DNA of 39,239 bases, from positions 1 to 39,239 of the forward strand of contig JAAYCR010000079.1 of NCBI GenBank assembly GCA_012729675.1, read 5' to 3'. A program made the translations under genes and the position numbers. The notes beneath the pieces are model-generated. The model saw only the letters and a list, made by a program, of their open reading frames with translations, was not told where the DNA came from and searched no databases. This DNA comes from Phycisphaerae bacterium. GTDB taxonomy: Bacteria > Planctomycetota > Phycisphaerae > Sedimentisphaerales > Anaerohalosphaeraceae. Of this stretch, positions 11,134 through 23,193 are shown piece by piece; the stretch's first letter is position 1; each line of letters opens with the position of its first letter.

Positions 11134-11628
11134 ATGATACTGTTAGGCATTGATCCCGGATTACAGGTGTGCGGCTATGCCCTCGTCAAGAAAGAGTTGC
11201 TGCGGCAGACGCTGATCGAGGCGGGGGTGTTCCGCACGGACGGCAAGGCGGCTCTGGAAGAACGGCTAAACCAGATCGCCGAGGACATCCAGACCGTGCT
11301 GGCCGCGCATAAGCCCGACGTGGTGGCGGTCGAGCAGCTCTACGCCCACTACAAGCACCCCCGCACAGCCATCCTCATGGGCCACGCCCGCGGGGTCATC
11401 CTGCAGCGGGCGGCCCAATCCGGCGCAACGGTCAGGAGTTATTCGGCCACCCGCATCAAAAAATCCCTCACCGGCAACGGCCACGCCTCCAAGGGCCAGA
11501 TGCAGCGGGCCATCCAGACCGTGCTGGACCTGCCGAGTGTCCCCGAACCGCCGGACGTGGCCGACGCGATTGCCGTGGCCCTATGCTGCGCCAACGAGAG
11601 AAAACCGCAATACCAGAGTGTCAAATAA
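11134..11628 (+). CDS. ruvC: Holliday junction resolvase RuvC
   Basis: RuvC cuts Holliday junctions. Acidic catalytic residues are visible: D7 in GIDPG, a Glu in VVAVEQLYAHY, and Asp residues in PPDVADAIAVAL near the C-terminus. The length of 164 aa is normal. The start at 11134 (MILLGIDPG) matches the family N-terminus; upstream in-frame ATGs only add unrelated residues. It lies 70 bp before ruvA, followed by ruvB, a common ruvCAB order. Confidence 0.95.
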   Translation: MILLGIDPGLQVCGYALVKKELLRQTLIEAGVFRTDGKAALEERLNQIAEDIQTVLAAHKPDVVAVEQLYAHYKHPRTAILMGHARGVILQRAAQSGATVRSYSATRIKKSLTGNGHASKGQMQRAIQTVLDLPSVPEPPDVADAIAVALCCANERKPQYQSVK

Positions 11629-11698
11629 ATAAATCGCGGGAATATTTTGACTTTTAAGTTGTGGTTTTGCATTTTGGACTTTAACCTTTAGGTTATCT

Positions 11699-12325
11699 AT
11701 GATTGCACAAATTGAAGGTAAACTGGTCGGACTGGACGAAGACAGCGCCCTGGTGCAGACGGGGGCGGTCTGCTACGAGCTGATGCTGCCGGGGTACGCC
11801 GTGATGCAGTTGGGCGGCCGGATCGGCCAGCCGGTGACCTTCTGCACATTCGAGTATTACGAAGGCACGCTGGGCGGCGGTAACCTGATCCCGCGGATGG
11901 TGGGGTTTTTGAGCCGGGCAGAGCGGGACTTTTTCGCGATTTATACCACCGTCAAGGGGATGGGCATCAAGAAAGGCCTCAAATCGCTCGCCCTGCCCAT
12001 CGACCGCATCGCCGCCGCCATCGAGACCGGCGACGAAAAGCTGCTGGCCACCCTGCCGGGCATCGGCAAAAAGATGGCCCAGATGACCGTGGCCGAGCTG
12101 GGCGGCAAGCTGAAGACCTACGCCCTCGACACCGGCCAGACACAAAGCCGCTCGGCCTTCAGCGTCTTCCAGACCGAGGCCCTTGAAATCCTGATCGCCT
12201 GGGGCGAAAAACGCGCCGAGGCGATGGAATTGATCGAGCTGACCTGCCGCAAGCACCCCGACATCAAAACCGCCGAGGAGCTTGTCCCCCTGGTCTATCG
12301 CGTCAAACAAGGCGTCGAAGCCTGA
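11699..12325 (+). CDS. ruvA: Holliday junction DNA helicase subunit RuvA
   Basis: RuvA binds four-way junctions and loads RuvB. The N-terminal OB fold starts MIAQIEGKLVGLDEDS. The HhH region contains KGMGIKKGLKSLA and LPGIGKKMAQMTVAEL, and the C-terminal helical domain follows. Length (208 aa) is normal. The first HhH reads GMGIKKGLKSL where the family usually has GIGPKLALAIL, so it is mildly divergent. It is followed by heptad repeats and a hairpin before ruvB. Confidence 0.95.
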   Translation: MIAQIEGKLVGLDEDSALVQTGAVCYELMLPGYAVMQLGGRIGQPVTFCTFEYYEGTLGGGNLIPRMVGFLSRAERDFFAIYTTVKGMGIKKGLKSLALPIDRIAAAIETGDEKLLATLPGIGKKMAQMTVAELGGKLKTYALDTGQTQSRSAFSVFQTEALEILIAWGEKRAEAMELIELTCRKHPDIKTAEELVPLVYRVKQGVEA

Positions 12326-12327
12326 TG

Positions 12328-12362
12328 AATGTAAAATGTATAATGTAAAATGTATAATGTGT
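12328..12362. repeat. Five exact-register heptads (AATGTNN)
   Basis: Directly after the ruvA stop, five consecutive 7-nt units begin AATGT; units 1 and 3 are identical and units 2 and 4 are identical. It belongs to the degenerate heptanucleotide repeats scattered through this window's gaps. Confidence 0.8.
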
Positions 12363-12365
12363 GGA

Positions 12366-12395
12366 CGAGCCGAAGGCTCGGACTTCCTTTTTTTT
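12366..12395 (+). terminator. Hairpin with T-run between ruvA and ruvB
   Basis: CGAGCC and GGCTCG flank GAA, followed after a short GACTTCC by eight T's (12388-12395). It may terminate ruvA transcription. The same hairpin-plus-T arrangement occurs before cls at 21265, so it may be part of a repeat element. Confidence 0.55.
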
Positions 12396-12421
12396 GATTT
12401 TTGATTTTTAATCTTTGATTT
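12394..12421. repeat. Four heptads (TTGATTT type) before ruvB
   Basis: The units TTGATTT, TTGATTT, TTAATCT and TTGATTT follow in strict 7-nt register, ending six bases before the ruvB ATG. A homologous tract lies just before cls (21290-21317). Confidence 0.8.
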
Positions 12422-12427
12422 GCAAAT

Positions 12428-13471
12428 ATGGCGATAGATCGAGTATTGAGTGCGGATAGTCGCGGCGAGAAGGAAGAGGTCTTCAACAACGCCCTTCGGC
12501 CAAAGCGTCTAAGCGAGTGCATCGGGCAGACGAACGTCAAGGAAAAACTGGCGATTGCCATTGCCGCCGCCCGGCAGCGCGGCGAGCCGCTGGAACATAT
12601 CCTCTTTTACGGCCCGCCCGGCCTGGGCAAGACCACCCTGGCCAACGTCATCGCCAACGAGATGAACGCCGCCATTCGCACCAGCTCCGGCCCGGCCCTG
12701 ACCAAACAAGGCGACGTGATGGGGCTGTTGTCCAGCATCAACACCGGCGATATCCTGTTCATTGACGAAATCCACCGCCTCAGCGCCCCCGTCGAGGAAT
12801 TTATCTATCCGGCAATGGAGGATTTCAAGGTGGACTTTACAGTGGACAGCGGGATGCACGCCAAGACCATCAATTTCCCCCTCAAGCGGTTTACGCTGAT
12901 CGGGGCGACCACGCGGGCCGGCCTGCTCAGTTCGCCGCTGCGCAGCCGCTTCGGGATGCTGTACCATCTGGAATTTTACACGCTGCCGCAATTAACCGAC
13001 ATCATCGGCCGCTCGGCCCGGCTGCTGGAGTTAAGCTATGACGACGGCACGCTGGAGATGATCGCCGCCCGCTCGCGGGGCACGCCGCGCATCGCCAACC
13101 GCCTGCTCAAGCGCGTCCGCGACTACGCCCAGGTCAAGGGCACGGGACGATTGACCGGCGAGATCGTCATCAAATCGCTGGAGATGGAACGCATCGACGC
13201 CCTCGGCCTGGACGATCTGGATCGGGCGTTCATGCGGGCGCTGATCGAGGTCTATGACGGCGGCCCGGCCGGCATCGAGGCCATCGCCGCCACGCTCGGC
13301 GAAGAACGCGACACGCTCGAAGACGTCGTCGAGCCGTACCTCCTGCAGATCGGCTTCGTCCGCCGCACCAAACGCGGCCGCGAAGTCACCCGCGCCGCCT
13401 GCGACCACCTGAAGATGAAACTCAAAACCCCGCGAAAAGATGCGAGTGATGAGACATTGTTTGAGGAATAA
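12428..13471 (+). CDS. ruvB: Holliday junction branch-migration ATPase RuvB
   Basis: RuvB is the hexameric AAA+ motor that drives junctions through RuvA. Visible motifs: ECIGQTNVKEKL near the start, Walker A GPPGLGKTTLAN, Walker B LFIDEIHRL, the sensor GATTRAGLLSSPLRSRFG with its arginine finger, and the C-terminal winged helix (TPRIANRLLKRVRDYAQ). Length 347 aa is normal. The ATG sits directly behind an AT-rich heptad repeat without a clear ribosome site. The stop overlaps a tiny ORF (13472). Confidence 0.96.
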   Translation: MAIDRVLSADSRGEKEEVFNNALRPKRLSECIGQTNVKEKLAIAIAAARQRGEPLEHILFYGPPGLGKTTLANVIANEMNAAIRTSSGPALTKQGDVMGLLSSINTGDILFIDEIHRLSAPVEEFIYPAMEDFKVDFTVDSGMHAKTINFPLKRFTLIGATTRAGLLSSPLRSRFGMLYHLEFYTLPQLTDIIGRSARLLELSYDDGTLEMIAARSRGTPRIANRLLKRVRDYAQVKGTGRLTGEIVIKSLEMERIDALGLDDLDRAFMRALIEVYDGGPAGIEAIAATLGEERDTLEDVVEPYLLQIGFVRRTKRGREVTRAACDHLKMKLKTPRKDASDETLFEE

Positions 13472-16788
<3,317 letters not shown>

Positions 16789-16910
16789 TTAGGGTTGTGA
16801 AATTTCCTCCCCGTTCCCATCGGATAGCTCCTCAACAGGCGATCAACAGGTATGGCGACACCGGAATAACCAGCAAAAAGAATGTCCGGCCGGTACCTGC
16901 CAAGCCGTCA

Positions 16911-16950
16911 GGCCGGCATCAACGCCAACAGTTGCGCATTGATGCCGGCC
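16911..16950 (-). repeat. Perfect 12-bp stem hairpin between GH10 and GH2
   Basis: GGCCGGCATCAA and TTGATGCCGGCC flank a 16-nt loop, with GTCCGG/CCGGAC pairing further out. No T-run follows on either strand. It could protect the GH10 mRNA 3' end or be a dispersed palindromic repeat. Confidence 0.6.
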
Positions 16951-16981
16951 CGGACAGAATCAGAGGGTTTCTGTGGGACGA

Positions 16982-18133
16982 TTAATCCGTTTTAGGGGCT
17001 GCCTCGTTCTTAGCAGCTGACTCGTTCTTAGGGGCTGCCTCGTTCTTAGAGGCTGCCTCGATAAGGGCATGGAACGCCGGTTTTGGCTCCAACCGGCCGG
17101 TGAACAGCAGCGCATTTTGACGTCCGCGCCACGACCGAGTGTCACTGATGCCCCAGAACGTCACGCGATCGATCACATCCGCGTGACGCAGGAAAATTTC
17201 AAACAGCTTGCGATAGACCTCGGCCTGTTTCTGGTAATTCTCTTCCGGAATCGTCCCGCCGCCGCGTACGTTGAATTCGCCGCTGTTGTCGCCCGTTGCC
17301 GTCACGTCCAGCTCGGTAATGGCGACTCTCAGTCCCAAAGACGCGTAGTTGGTAATCGCCTTTTCCACGTCCGCCAGGTTGGTATCCAGATGCCAGTGAC
17401 CCTGGATGCCTACGCCGGTGATCGGGGCGCCCTCTTCAATGAGACGCTTGAGCAGCATCATCGAGCTGGCGTGTTTGCCAGTGTTTGCAACGGCACCTTG
17501 CTCAATATTGTAGTCGTTATAATATAATTCCGCGTCGGGGTCTGCCTCACGTGCCCATTTGAACGCCTGGGTCAATACATCCGGACCGACCGCCGTGTAC
17601 CAACTGCTTCTGCGAAGATTCTCCGTCCGGCCTGTGCCGCGGTCGTCGATTGCCTCGTTGACCACGTCCCAGCCGACCACACGGCCTTTGTATCGTTGGG
17701 CGACAGTGAAAATGTGTTTTTTAAGCCGTTCCAAGGCCAGTTCCCGAGATGCAGGCTGACCGTCGGGACCCTCAAAGAACCAGCGGCCTGTCTGGGCGTG
17801 CCACAGCAGGGTATGCCCCCAAACCTTGACATCATTTTTCATGCACCAGTCAACCATCGCGTCGGGGGTGGAGAAATTGAAGTTGTTTTCCGTGGGCTGG
17901 GTCGGCTGCGGCTTCATTGAGTTTTCCGGGGTCACGATGTCGTAGTGCATCTTGATATTGGCCAGTTCGTCACTGGAATATCCCCTCAAATCGCCGGCTG
18001 CGCCTATGAGAAATTTCCCGGCGTACGCTTCTTTGAGTGACTTGAGGTCCGCCTCAGCTTTATCCTCGCCATACACGGTTGCCGCCGCTGCCGCACACAC
18101 GATCAAACACGATATCAGTATTCTCTTGTTCAT
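16982..18133 (-). CDS. Exported GH10 endo-beta-1,4-xylanase
   Basis: A Sec signal peptide (about residues 1-21) is followed by one GH10 barrel. The acid/base is E160 in WDVVNEA and the nucleophile E274 in AITELDV; other GH10 signatures are NSMKPQPTQ, HTLLWHAQTG and TFWGISDTRSW. The start is ATG 18133 (or 18136), with AGGA just upstream; the longer open frame overlaps GH67 and is not convincing. After the barrel a low-complexity tail of repeated NEAAPK-like units (coded by 16985-17062) replaces any binding module. It cuts the xylan backbone and lies downstream of GH67 in one run. Confidence 0.94.
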   Translation of the reverse strand: MNKRILISCLIVCAAAAATVYGEDKAEADLKSLKEAYAGKFLIGAAGDLRGYSSDELANIKMHYDIVTPENSMKPQPTQPTENNFNFSTPDAMVDWCMKNDVKVWGHTLLWHAQTGRWFFEGPDGQPASRELALERLKKHIFTVAQRYKGRVVGWDVVNEAIDDRGTGRTENLRRSSWYTAVGPDVLTQAFKWAREADPDAELYYNDYNIEQGAVANTGKHASSMMLLKRLIEEGAPITGVGIQGHWHLDTNLADVEKAITNYASLGLRVAITELDVTATGDNSGEFNVRGGGTIPEENYQKQAEVYRKLFEIFLRHADVIDRVTFWGISDTRSWRGRQNALLFTGRLEPKPAFHALIEAASKNEAAPKNESAAKNEAAPKTD

Positions 18134-18257
18134 CATGTTCCTTTTTCTATTAAGGGTTTCACAACACCTTCCGGCCTGCAACGTAACAGGCTTCAGTTTC
18201 CAATGCAATGAACATACGGGAGTTGTATTCCGGAATTCACCCCGACAGCACTCTCCG

Positions 18258-20396
18258 TCAGCCTGAATGCGGAACAGGCCGCTGGCTGAAACGCCCGAAA
18301 TATTCCAGAATCTGGTCACGCCATTTTGCGGAATCCGTGACCTGAATAGTCAGTCGGTCATCAACTTCCCGGTGCCGCTGCGAATCGATTTTTCCACTCA
18401 GCGATTGCCAGGTCTGCTGTAACACCGCGGCCTCGGCGGCGCCCTGCTGATATTTTTCGCAGAGTTCATCCCACAGGGTCTTGCCGGATTTCATCCGGTA
18501 ATCCCATGCACAGCGATGGAACCACAGCAGAAACGTTTCCGGGCATTTCGTGATATCGTCAAACAGGTCGCAGACGGGAGGGAAGTATTGTTCGACCGCA
18601 CCGTTGCCGCGGCGGCTTCGGTCAAAGCCGATCCCGTCCGCAGACGCCTGATGATAATAAGTCGCGGTCCAATCGGCCCTCGAAGCGCGGTCGTTCCAGG
18701 GCATTGGCGCGTAATGATCGCCGCCGATCAGGTGATGCAGACCCAGCGGCATCGTATAGTTTACATACGTCTCGTGGGAGCTCATCATCATGTCGCGGAT
18801 GACCCCAACCGTCTTTTCATCGTTGGTAAAGGTCATGCGCGTCCATTCGTCGGCGATAGCTTCGGCGGACAACTCCGGATTCCAGGCCAGTCGCCCGAAA
18901 GCATACCAGTTCGACTGCGAAAAATGATGCCCGCACCAGTTGGTGTCCAGCCCGGGATTCGTCACGGAAACCATTCCGGTGATGGGATAGGGATAAACCT
19001 TGCCGGCCAGCACCTTGGCAACGGTCGAACCACGTCCCTTGGCGTGCGTATCCGAGTCCAGAAACTCCTTCCACATGGTCCCGTGGTAAACCAAATGCCG
19101 GGCATGGCCGAGATATTCCTGCGTTCCCTGGATCTCGGCGATGACGGGGGTATGTTTCATCCCGCCAAAGAGCGGATGGAACGGTTCGCGCGGCTGAAAA
19201 TCAATGGCGCCGTTTTTCACCTGCACCACAACATTGGGGCGAAACTGCCCGTCCAGCCGCGTAAACTCCAGGTACGCACGTTTTGCGCGATCCGGATCCA
19301 CATCCTCATCATATACGAAGGCACGCCATATCACATTGCCCTTGTGCGGGGCCAGCGCATCAGCCAGCATGTTGGCCCCTTCGGCATGGGTACGGCCGTA
19401 GGTCTTCGGCCCAGGCTGTCCTTCGGAGTTGGCCTTGACCAGAAAACCGCCGAAATCGGGGATCAATTCGTAAATTTCATCCGCCTTTTTCTTCCACCAG
19501 TCCATCACGGACGTATCGAGCGGATCGGCGGTTCGCAGTCCGCCCAGCCGCACCGGCGACGCAAAGTTTACGCTCAGGTACATACGCACGCCGTACGGCC
19601 GCCAAACCGTCGCCAGCGCGGTAACCTTGTCAAGATATTCCGGCGAGAGAATGCGCGGATCGGCGTTGACGTTGTTGATGGCGGCACCGTTAATCCCGAC
19701 AGAGGCACAGGCTCGTGCATAATCGGTATAGCGGGGACTGAGTATTTCCGGCAGTTCATTCCACTGCCAGAGGCTCCGTCCGGCATACCCGCGTTCAATG
19801 GAGCTGTTGGGATTGTCCCAGTGGTTCATCAGCCGAAGCTGGATCGCAGGCCGCTCGGTGATGTTAAGCGAATCAATCGGCCGGGCAGTCTGCATCAGCC
19901 GCAGAAAATGATAACCGCCGTACAGCATGCCCTGCTCGCTGTTGGCGGCGATGACGGTCACCGGTTTATTACCGATGCGGGTCGAACGGATGATGTATCC
20001 CTCCTCGCCCACGGCCGCCATGTCGGCAACCCGGTTCCAGTCACGAATGATGGCCGAATTGCCCGGGGTGCCCAGAATGACCGTGCCTGGCCCGAATTGA
20101 TGATCGCTCAGCGTCACCTCGCTATCCAGCAGGGATCGGATCGCCGACTGGCATTCACTGCGAAGGATTTCGCAGGTTGCCGAATCGCCCTCCACGCAGA
20201 GCTGCTGCACGGTCTTGCGATACCGCTGGGCCACACTGCCCGGCGACGCATACCGAAGCCAAAGCCGATACCCGTCTTCGTCCGACAGCGGCAATTGAGA
20301 TGCCTGTGATTGGTAATGGTTTGTGTGGCAGCCGACGTAAACCCCTGCGGTACCTGCCAACCCCGATGCGATAAATTGTCTTCGAGATATTTTCAT
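18258..20396 (-). CDS. Exported GH67 alpha-glucuronidase
   Basis: The enzyme removes (4-O-methyl)glucuronic acid from xylo-oligosaccharides. The start is ATG 20396, giving a Tat signal SRRQFIASG and a Cys at the end of the signal that may be lipidated, though Tyr at -3 is not canonical. Likely catalytic residues by family pattern: E325 in KANSEGQPGP, D399 in GAIDFQPREP and E427 in TQEYLG; the spacing (74, 28) closely fits characterised GH67 enzymes. Length 712 aa is normal. It is the first gene of the GH67-GH10-GH2 run, with 124 bp to GH10. Confidence 0.94.
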   Translation of the reverse strand: MKISRRQFIASGLAGTAGVYVGCHTNHYQSQASQLPLSDEDGYRLWLRYASPGSVAQRYRKTVQQLCVEGDSATCEILRSECQSAIRSLLDSEVTLSDHQFGPGTVILGTPGNSAIIRDWNRVADMAAVGEEGYIIRSTRIGNKPVTVIAANSEQGMLYGGYHFLRLMQTARPIDSLNITERPAIQLRLMNHWDNPNSSIERGYAGRSLWQWNELPEILSPRYTDYARACASVGINGAAINNVNADPRILSPEYLDKVTALATVWRPYGVRMYLSVNFASPVRLGGLRTADPLDTSVMDWWKKKADEIYELIPDFGGFLVKANSEGQPGPKTYGRTHAEGANMLADALAPHKGNVIWRAFVYDEDVDPDRAKRAYLEFTRLDGQFRPNVVVQVKNGAIDFQPREPFHPLFGGMKHTPVIAEIQGTQEYLGHARHLVYHGTMWKEFLDSDTHAKGRGSTVAKVLAGKVYPYPITGMVSVTNPGLDTNWCGHHFSQSNWYAFGRLAWNPELSAEAIADEWTRMTFTNDEKTVGVIRDMMMSSHETYVNYTMPLGLHHLIGGDHYAPMPWNDRASRADWTATYYHQASADGIGFDRSRRGNGAVEQYFPPVCDLFDDITKCPETFLLWFHRCAWDYRMKSGKTLWDELCEKYQQGAAEAAVLQQTWQSLSGKIDSQRHREVDDRLTIQVTDSAKWRDQILEYFGRFSQRPVPHSG

Positions 20397-20695
20397 GGCG
20401 TCATCATACCCCATCTGTTGTGTCATTTCAACCCCAAAAAATCGGGTCATCCGACGAATACGCAGTCTTTTTTGTAGATATTTTGGGTCTCGTAGCCTTG
20501 GTATTATGAGTCAAGCTCGCCCTGACTGTTTCTTCAATTTGCGTAATTCCGCGTCATCATGGTTTCGATGTGTTTATTCACGCAAAAATAACGTGAACTG
20601 CGAACGGGTGTTCTCGACGGTTTTGGGGTTGACATTATGTCGATATGTTTTACCCTAAGAGAAAATTCAGCGAGACGAACTGATAAAGGCGGATT
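20397..20695. other. Divergent gap between GH67 and the deaminase
   Basis: About 300 bp without a convincing gene. The right part holds a TTGACA box (20629-20634) with TACCCT 16 bp further, a weak candidate + strand promoter for the deaminase. No clear - strand promoter for GH67 is seen. Confidence 0.35.
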
Positions 20696-21256
20696 GTGGG
20701 GCAATCGAACATCATTATTGCGGTGCCGAGATGGCTGAGGGCGGTTGAGGCGGCCCAAGCGGGCACATTCCCGTCGGTCGAGGCGCGGGTGGCGCTGGCC
20801 GTGGAACTGGCGCAGCGTAACATCGACCAAGGCACGGGCGGGCCGTTTGGGGCGGCCGTCTTTGACCTGACGACCCACACGCTCGTCGCCGCCGGGGTCA
20901 ATCTGGTGACCAGCGCCGCCTGTTCGATCGCCCATGCCGAGATGATTGCCTTGGCACGCGCCCAGCAGCGGCTCAAGACGTGGGATCTGTCCGCCGTGGA
21001 CCGCTTCGAGCTGGCGACAAGCTGCGCCCCGTGCGCGATGTGCCTGGGTGCGATGCCGTGGTCGGGCGTTTGCGCGCTGGCCTGCGGCGCCCGCGACGAA
21101 GATGCCCGTGCGATCGGCTTTGACGAAGGCGCCAAACCCGCCGACTGGGCGGGCGAACTTGAAAAACGCGGCATCACCGTCACGCAGGACATCCTTCGCG
21201 AGCGAGCCGCCGCAGTCTTGCGCGCCTACGCCGCCGCGGGAGGGAAGATATACTGA
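20696..21256 (+). CDS. Nucleoside/guanine deaminase-like protein
   Basis: A zinc-dependent cytidine deaminase fold is visible: HAEM supplies the His and catalytic Glu, and CAPCAMC supplies the two zinc Cys. GGPFGAAVFD matches the substrate-side loop of guanine deaminase/TadA relatives. It starts with GTG at 20696 behind AAAGGCGG, a good ribosome site. At 186 aa it is somewhat longer than the 150-160 of typical members; the first 25 or so residues look like an extension. It probably deaminates a purine or nucleoside base in the cytoplasm; the exact substrate cannot be read. Confidence 0.82.
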   Translation: MGQSNIIIAVPRWLRAVEAAQAGTFPSVEARVALAVELAQRNIDQGTGGPFGAAVFDLTTHTLVAAGVNLVTSAACSIAHAEMIALARAQQRLKTWDLSAVDRFELATSCAPCAMCLGAMPWSGVCALACGARDEDARAIGFDEGAKPADWAGELEKRGITVTQDILRERAAAVLRAYAAAGGKIY

Positions 21257-21264
21257 AATTAACT

Positions 21265-21317
21265 TCGGCCAAAGGCCGAGTCCTCATTTTTGATATTTGA
21301 TTTTAAATCTCTAATTT
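21265..21317. repeat. Hairpin plus heptad tract before cls, homologous to the one before ruvB
   Basis: TCGGCC and GGCCGA flank AAA (21265-21279). TCCTCATTTT follows, then four heptads TTGATAT, TTGATTT, TAAATCT and CTAATTT (21290-21317). The whole arrangement parallels 12366-12421 and ends six bases before the cls ATG. Confidence 0.75.
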
Positions 21318-21322
21318 AATGT

Positions 21323-22735
21323 ATGGATCCTGAAGTCGTTGACACATTGGTCATTACGTCGATCTTGACGTACTTGTTTCTGATCGGCTCGTTTCTGCTG
21401 GGTGTGGTGCTGATTGCGCATATTTTGCTGCAAAAGCACTCGCCATCCGGCACGATCGCGTGGCTGCTGGCGATTCTGCTGATGCCCTATGCCGGCGTGC
21501 CGCTCTATCTGGCCTTCGGCGGACGCAAGCTGCTCCGCCGCGCCGAACGAAAAAGCCGCCTCGGCCTGGACACCTCCGAGGCCATCGCCGAAGACAAGGC
21601 CTGCATCACCGATCGTATCCTGCGCAGCTATCACATCCCCGGCGCCCAGGACGGTCACCGCCTGACGCTGTGCACCACCGGCCAGCAGCGGTTTGACGCT
21701 CTGGCAAGCCTGATCGACAACGCCCAAAAAAGCATCCACATCTCGACCTTCGTCTTTCGCCCCGACGCTGTCGGCCGGATTATCCTCAATAAGCTGGCCG
21801 AGCGCGCCGCCGCGGGTGTGTCCGTACGTCTGCTGATGGACGGCGTCGGTTCGCTGCACACCCGGCCGCGTCATCTTCGCCCACTTCTGGACGCCGGGGG
21901 CAAGGTCGCCTGGTTTATGCCCGTGCTGCACCGCCCGTTCCGCGGCCGCGGCAATCTCCGCAACCACCGCAAAATCTACATCGCCGACTACACCACCGTC
22001 ATCGGCGGCGGGGCCAACATCGGCGCCGAATACATCGGCCCGACCCCCCTTTCCGGCCGATGGAAAGATCTGGCGTTTGTGCTTGAAGGCCCGACCGTCC
22101 GCCACTGGGAAGAGGTGTTCTGCCGCGATTGGGAGTTTGCCAGCGGCGAAACGCCGTCGCTGCCCCCGCTGGACGACCGCCGCCCCGCCCCGGCCGGCAG
22201 CGCCGTCGTGCAGTTTGTTCCGTCCGGCCCCGACATTGTAGGCGACCCGCTCTATGACGCGATTCTGTCGATGATCTACGCCGCCCGGCGGCGGCTGTGG
22301 GTGGTGACGCCGTATTTTGTGCCCGATGAGCCGCTCTGTCAGGCCCTGATGCTGGCGGCGCGTCGCGGCGTCGATGTCCGCGTGCTGCTGCCGAAAAACT
22401 CCAACCACCCGCTGCCCGACATCGTCCGCGGCAACTGGCTCCGCCAGATCCAGCAGGCCGGCGGATTGATCCTCTTTTACACCGAAGGCATGATGCACGC
22501 CAAAATCTTCCTGATGGACGACGAAGCCGCCGTCCTCGGCTCGGCCAATATGGACATCCGCAGCTTCTTTTTCAACTACGAATCCGCAATGTTCGTCTAT
22601 AGCCGCCCCGAAATCGCCCACACCGCCGACTACATCGAACAGCTTGCCGCCCACTGCCATTGCGGCATCGGCCGCGCCGGGCTGGCCCGCAGCCTGGCCG
22701 AGAGCGTCGCCCGCCTGGCCGCCCCGCTCCTGTAG
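21323..22735 (+). CDS. cls: Cardiolipin synthase (phospholipase D superfamily)
   Basis: Two N-terminal membrane segments (about residues 9-33 and 44-64) anchor a pair of PLD domains. The HKD motifs are NHRKIYIADYTTVIGG and MHAKIFLMDDEAAVLGSAN, each followed by the usual Gly/Ser. At 470 aa it matches ClsA-type enzymes, which join two phosphatidylglycerols to cardiolipin in the inner membrane. The ATG lies directly behind a heptad repeat without a clear ribosome site, like ruvB. Confidence 0.93.
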   Translation: MDPEVVDTLVITSILTYLFLIGSFLLGVVLIAHILLQKHSPSGTIAWLLAILLMPYAGVPLYLAFGGRKLLRRAERKSRLGLDTSEAIAEDKACITDRILRSYHIPGAQDGHRLTLCTTGQQRFDALASLIDNAQKSIHISTFVFRPDAVGRIILNKLAERAAAGVSVRLLMDGVGSLHTRPRHLRPLLDAGGKVAWFMPVLHRPFRGRGNLRNHRKIYIADYTTVIGGGANIGAEYIGPTPLSGRWKDLAFVLEGPTVRHWEEVFCRDWEFASGETPSLPPLDDRRPAPAGSAVVQFVPSGPDIVGDPLYDAILSMIYAARRRLWVVTPYFVPDEPLCQALMLAARRGVDVRVLLPKNSNHPLPDIVRGNWLRQIQQAGGLILFYTEGMMHAKIFLMDDEAAVLGSANMDIRSFFFNYESAMFVYSRPEIAHTADYIEQLAAHCHCGIGRAGLARSLAESVARLAAPLL

Positions 22736-22841
22736 AGGCCCTGCTTGAATACGCCCGAAGGACTGAAACAATCGTCACGCGGGACGACCGACAAATGTCC
22801 TCCATACCTGTAAATTAGCTTTGTTTGGGTTCGTTTTTATT

Positions 22842-22876
22842 CAGTTAACAGTGAGCAGTTATCAGTAAACAGTTGA
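22842..22876. repeat. Five exact-register heptads (CAGTNNN)
   Basis: CAGTTAA, CAGTGAG, CAGTTAT, CAGTAAA and CAGTTGA follow with no break in the 7-nt register. It is the first of three such tracts in the 458-bp gap 22736-23193. Confidence 0.85.
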
Positions 22877-22933
22877 TGAATAAGAGTTTACGTTTTATTC
22901 AGAATGGAAAATTGGGTTTGTTTGTTCATTTTT

Positions 22934-22968
22934 CAGGAGTCAGAAGTCAGGAGACAGGATTCAGAAGG
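22934..22968. repeat. Five heptads (CAGGAGT type)
   Basis: CAGGAGT, CAGAAGT, CAGGAGA, CAGGATT and CAGAAGG are in exact register. It is followed by a weaker related tract near 22995-23015 (AGGACAC, AGAGGAT, ACTGAGG). Confidence 0.85.
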
Positions 22969-23028
22969 TCGAATTTTACTTATTTTTACCGCCGAGGACA
23001 CAGAGGATACTGAGGGTAGAGATAGCTC

Positions 23029-23077
23029 TTAGTTCGTAGTTCATTGTTCGTAGTATTTGGTTCTTAGTTTTGGGTTG
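23029..23077. repeat. Seven heptads (TTAGTTC type)
   Basis: TTAGTTC, GTAGTTC, ATTGTTC, GTAGTAT, TTGGTTC, TTAGTTT and TGGGTTG are in register. The same unit type recurs at 26947-26981. No gene is seen in 22736-23193 apart from these repeats and a hairpin. Confidence 0.8.
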
Positions 23078-23108
23078 GGTCGGAATATCTGTTCACATTC
23101 TCCTCCAT

Positions 23109-23125
23109 TCGGGCGCTGCGCCCGA
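23109..23125. terminator. GC hairpin between cls and the lipocalin gene
   Basis: TCGGGCGC and GCGCCCGA flank a single T. The genes are convergent, so it could serve as a shared terminator, although there is no long T-run on either side. Confidence 0.4.
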
Positions 23126-23193
23126 CTGAGGGGTATTATATCGAAAAGTTTTGTGTTTGTCAAACTGTATTGAACCACTGATCCCGGGGATTT

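Noticed and set aside
16982-18319. 62-residue longer N-terminus for the xylanase
   Set aside because: It overlaps the GH67 end and would bury the signal peptide; ATG 18133 has a ribosome site and a normal signal sequence.
18516-20309. 597-codon open frame antisense to GH67
   Set aside because: GH67 has clear catalytic motifs and a signal peptide; the antisense frame has no recognisable domain and reflects GC-rich codon use.
21311-22771. 486-codon open frame antisense to cls
   Set aside because: Both HKD motifs are on the + strand; the antisense protein is Gly/Ala/Asp-rich shadow sequence.
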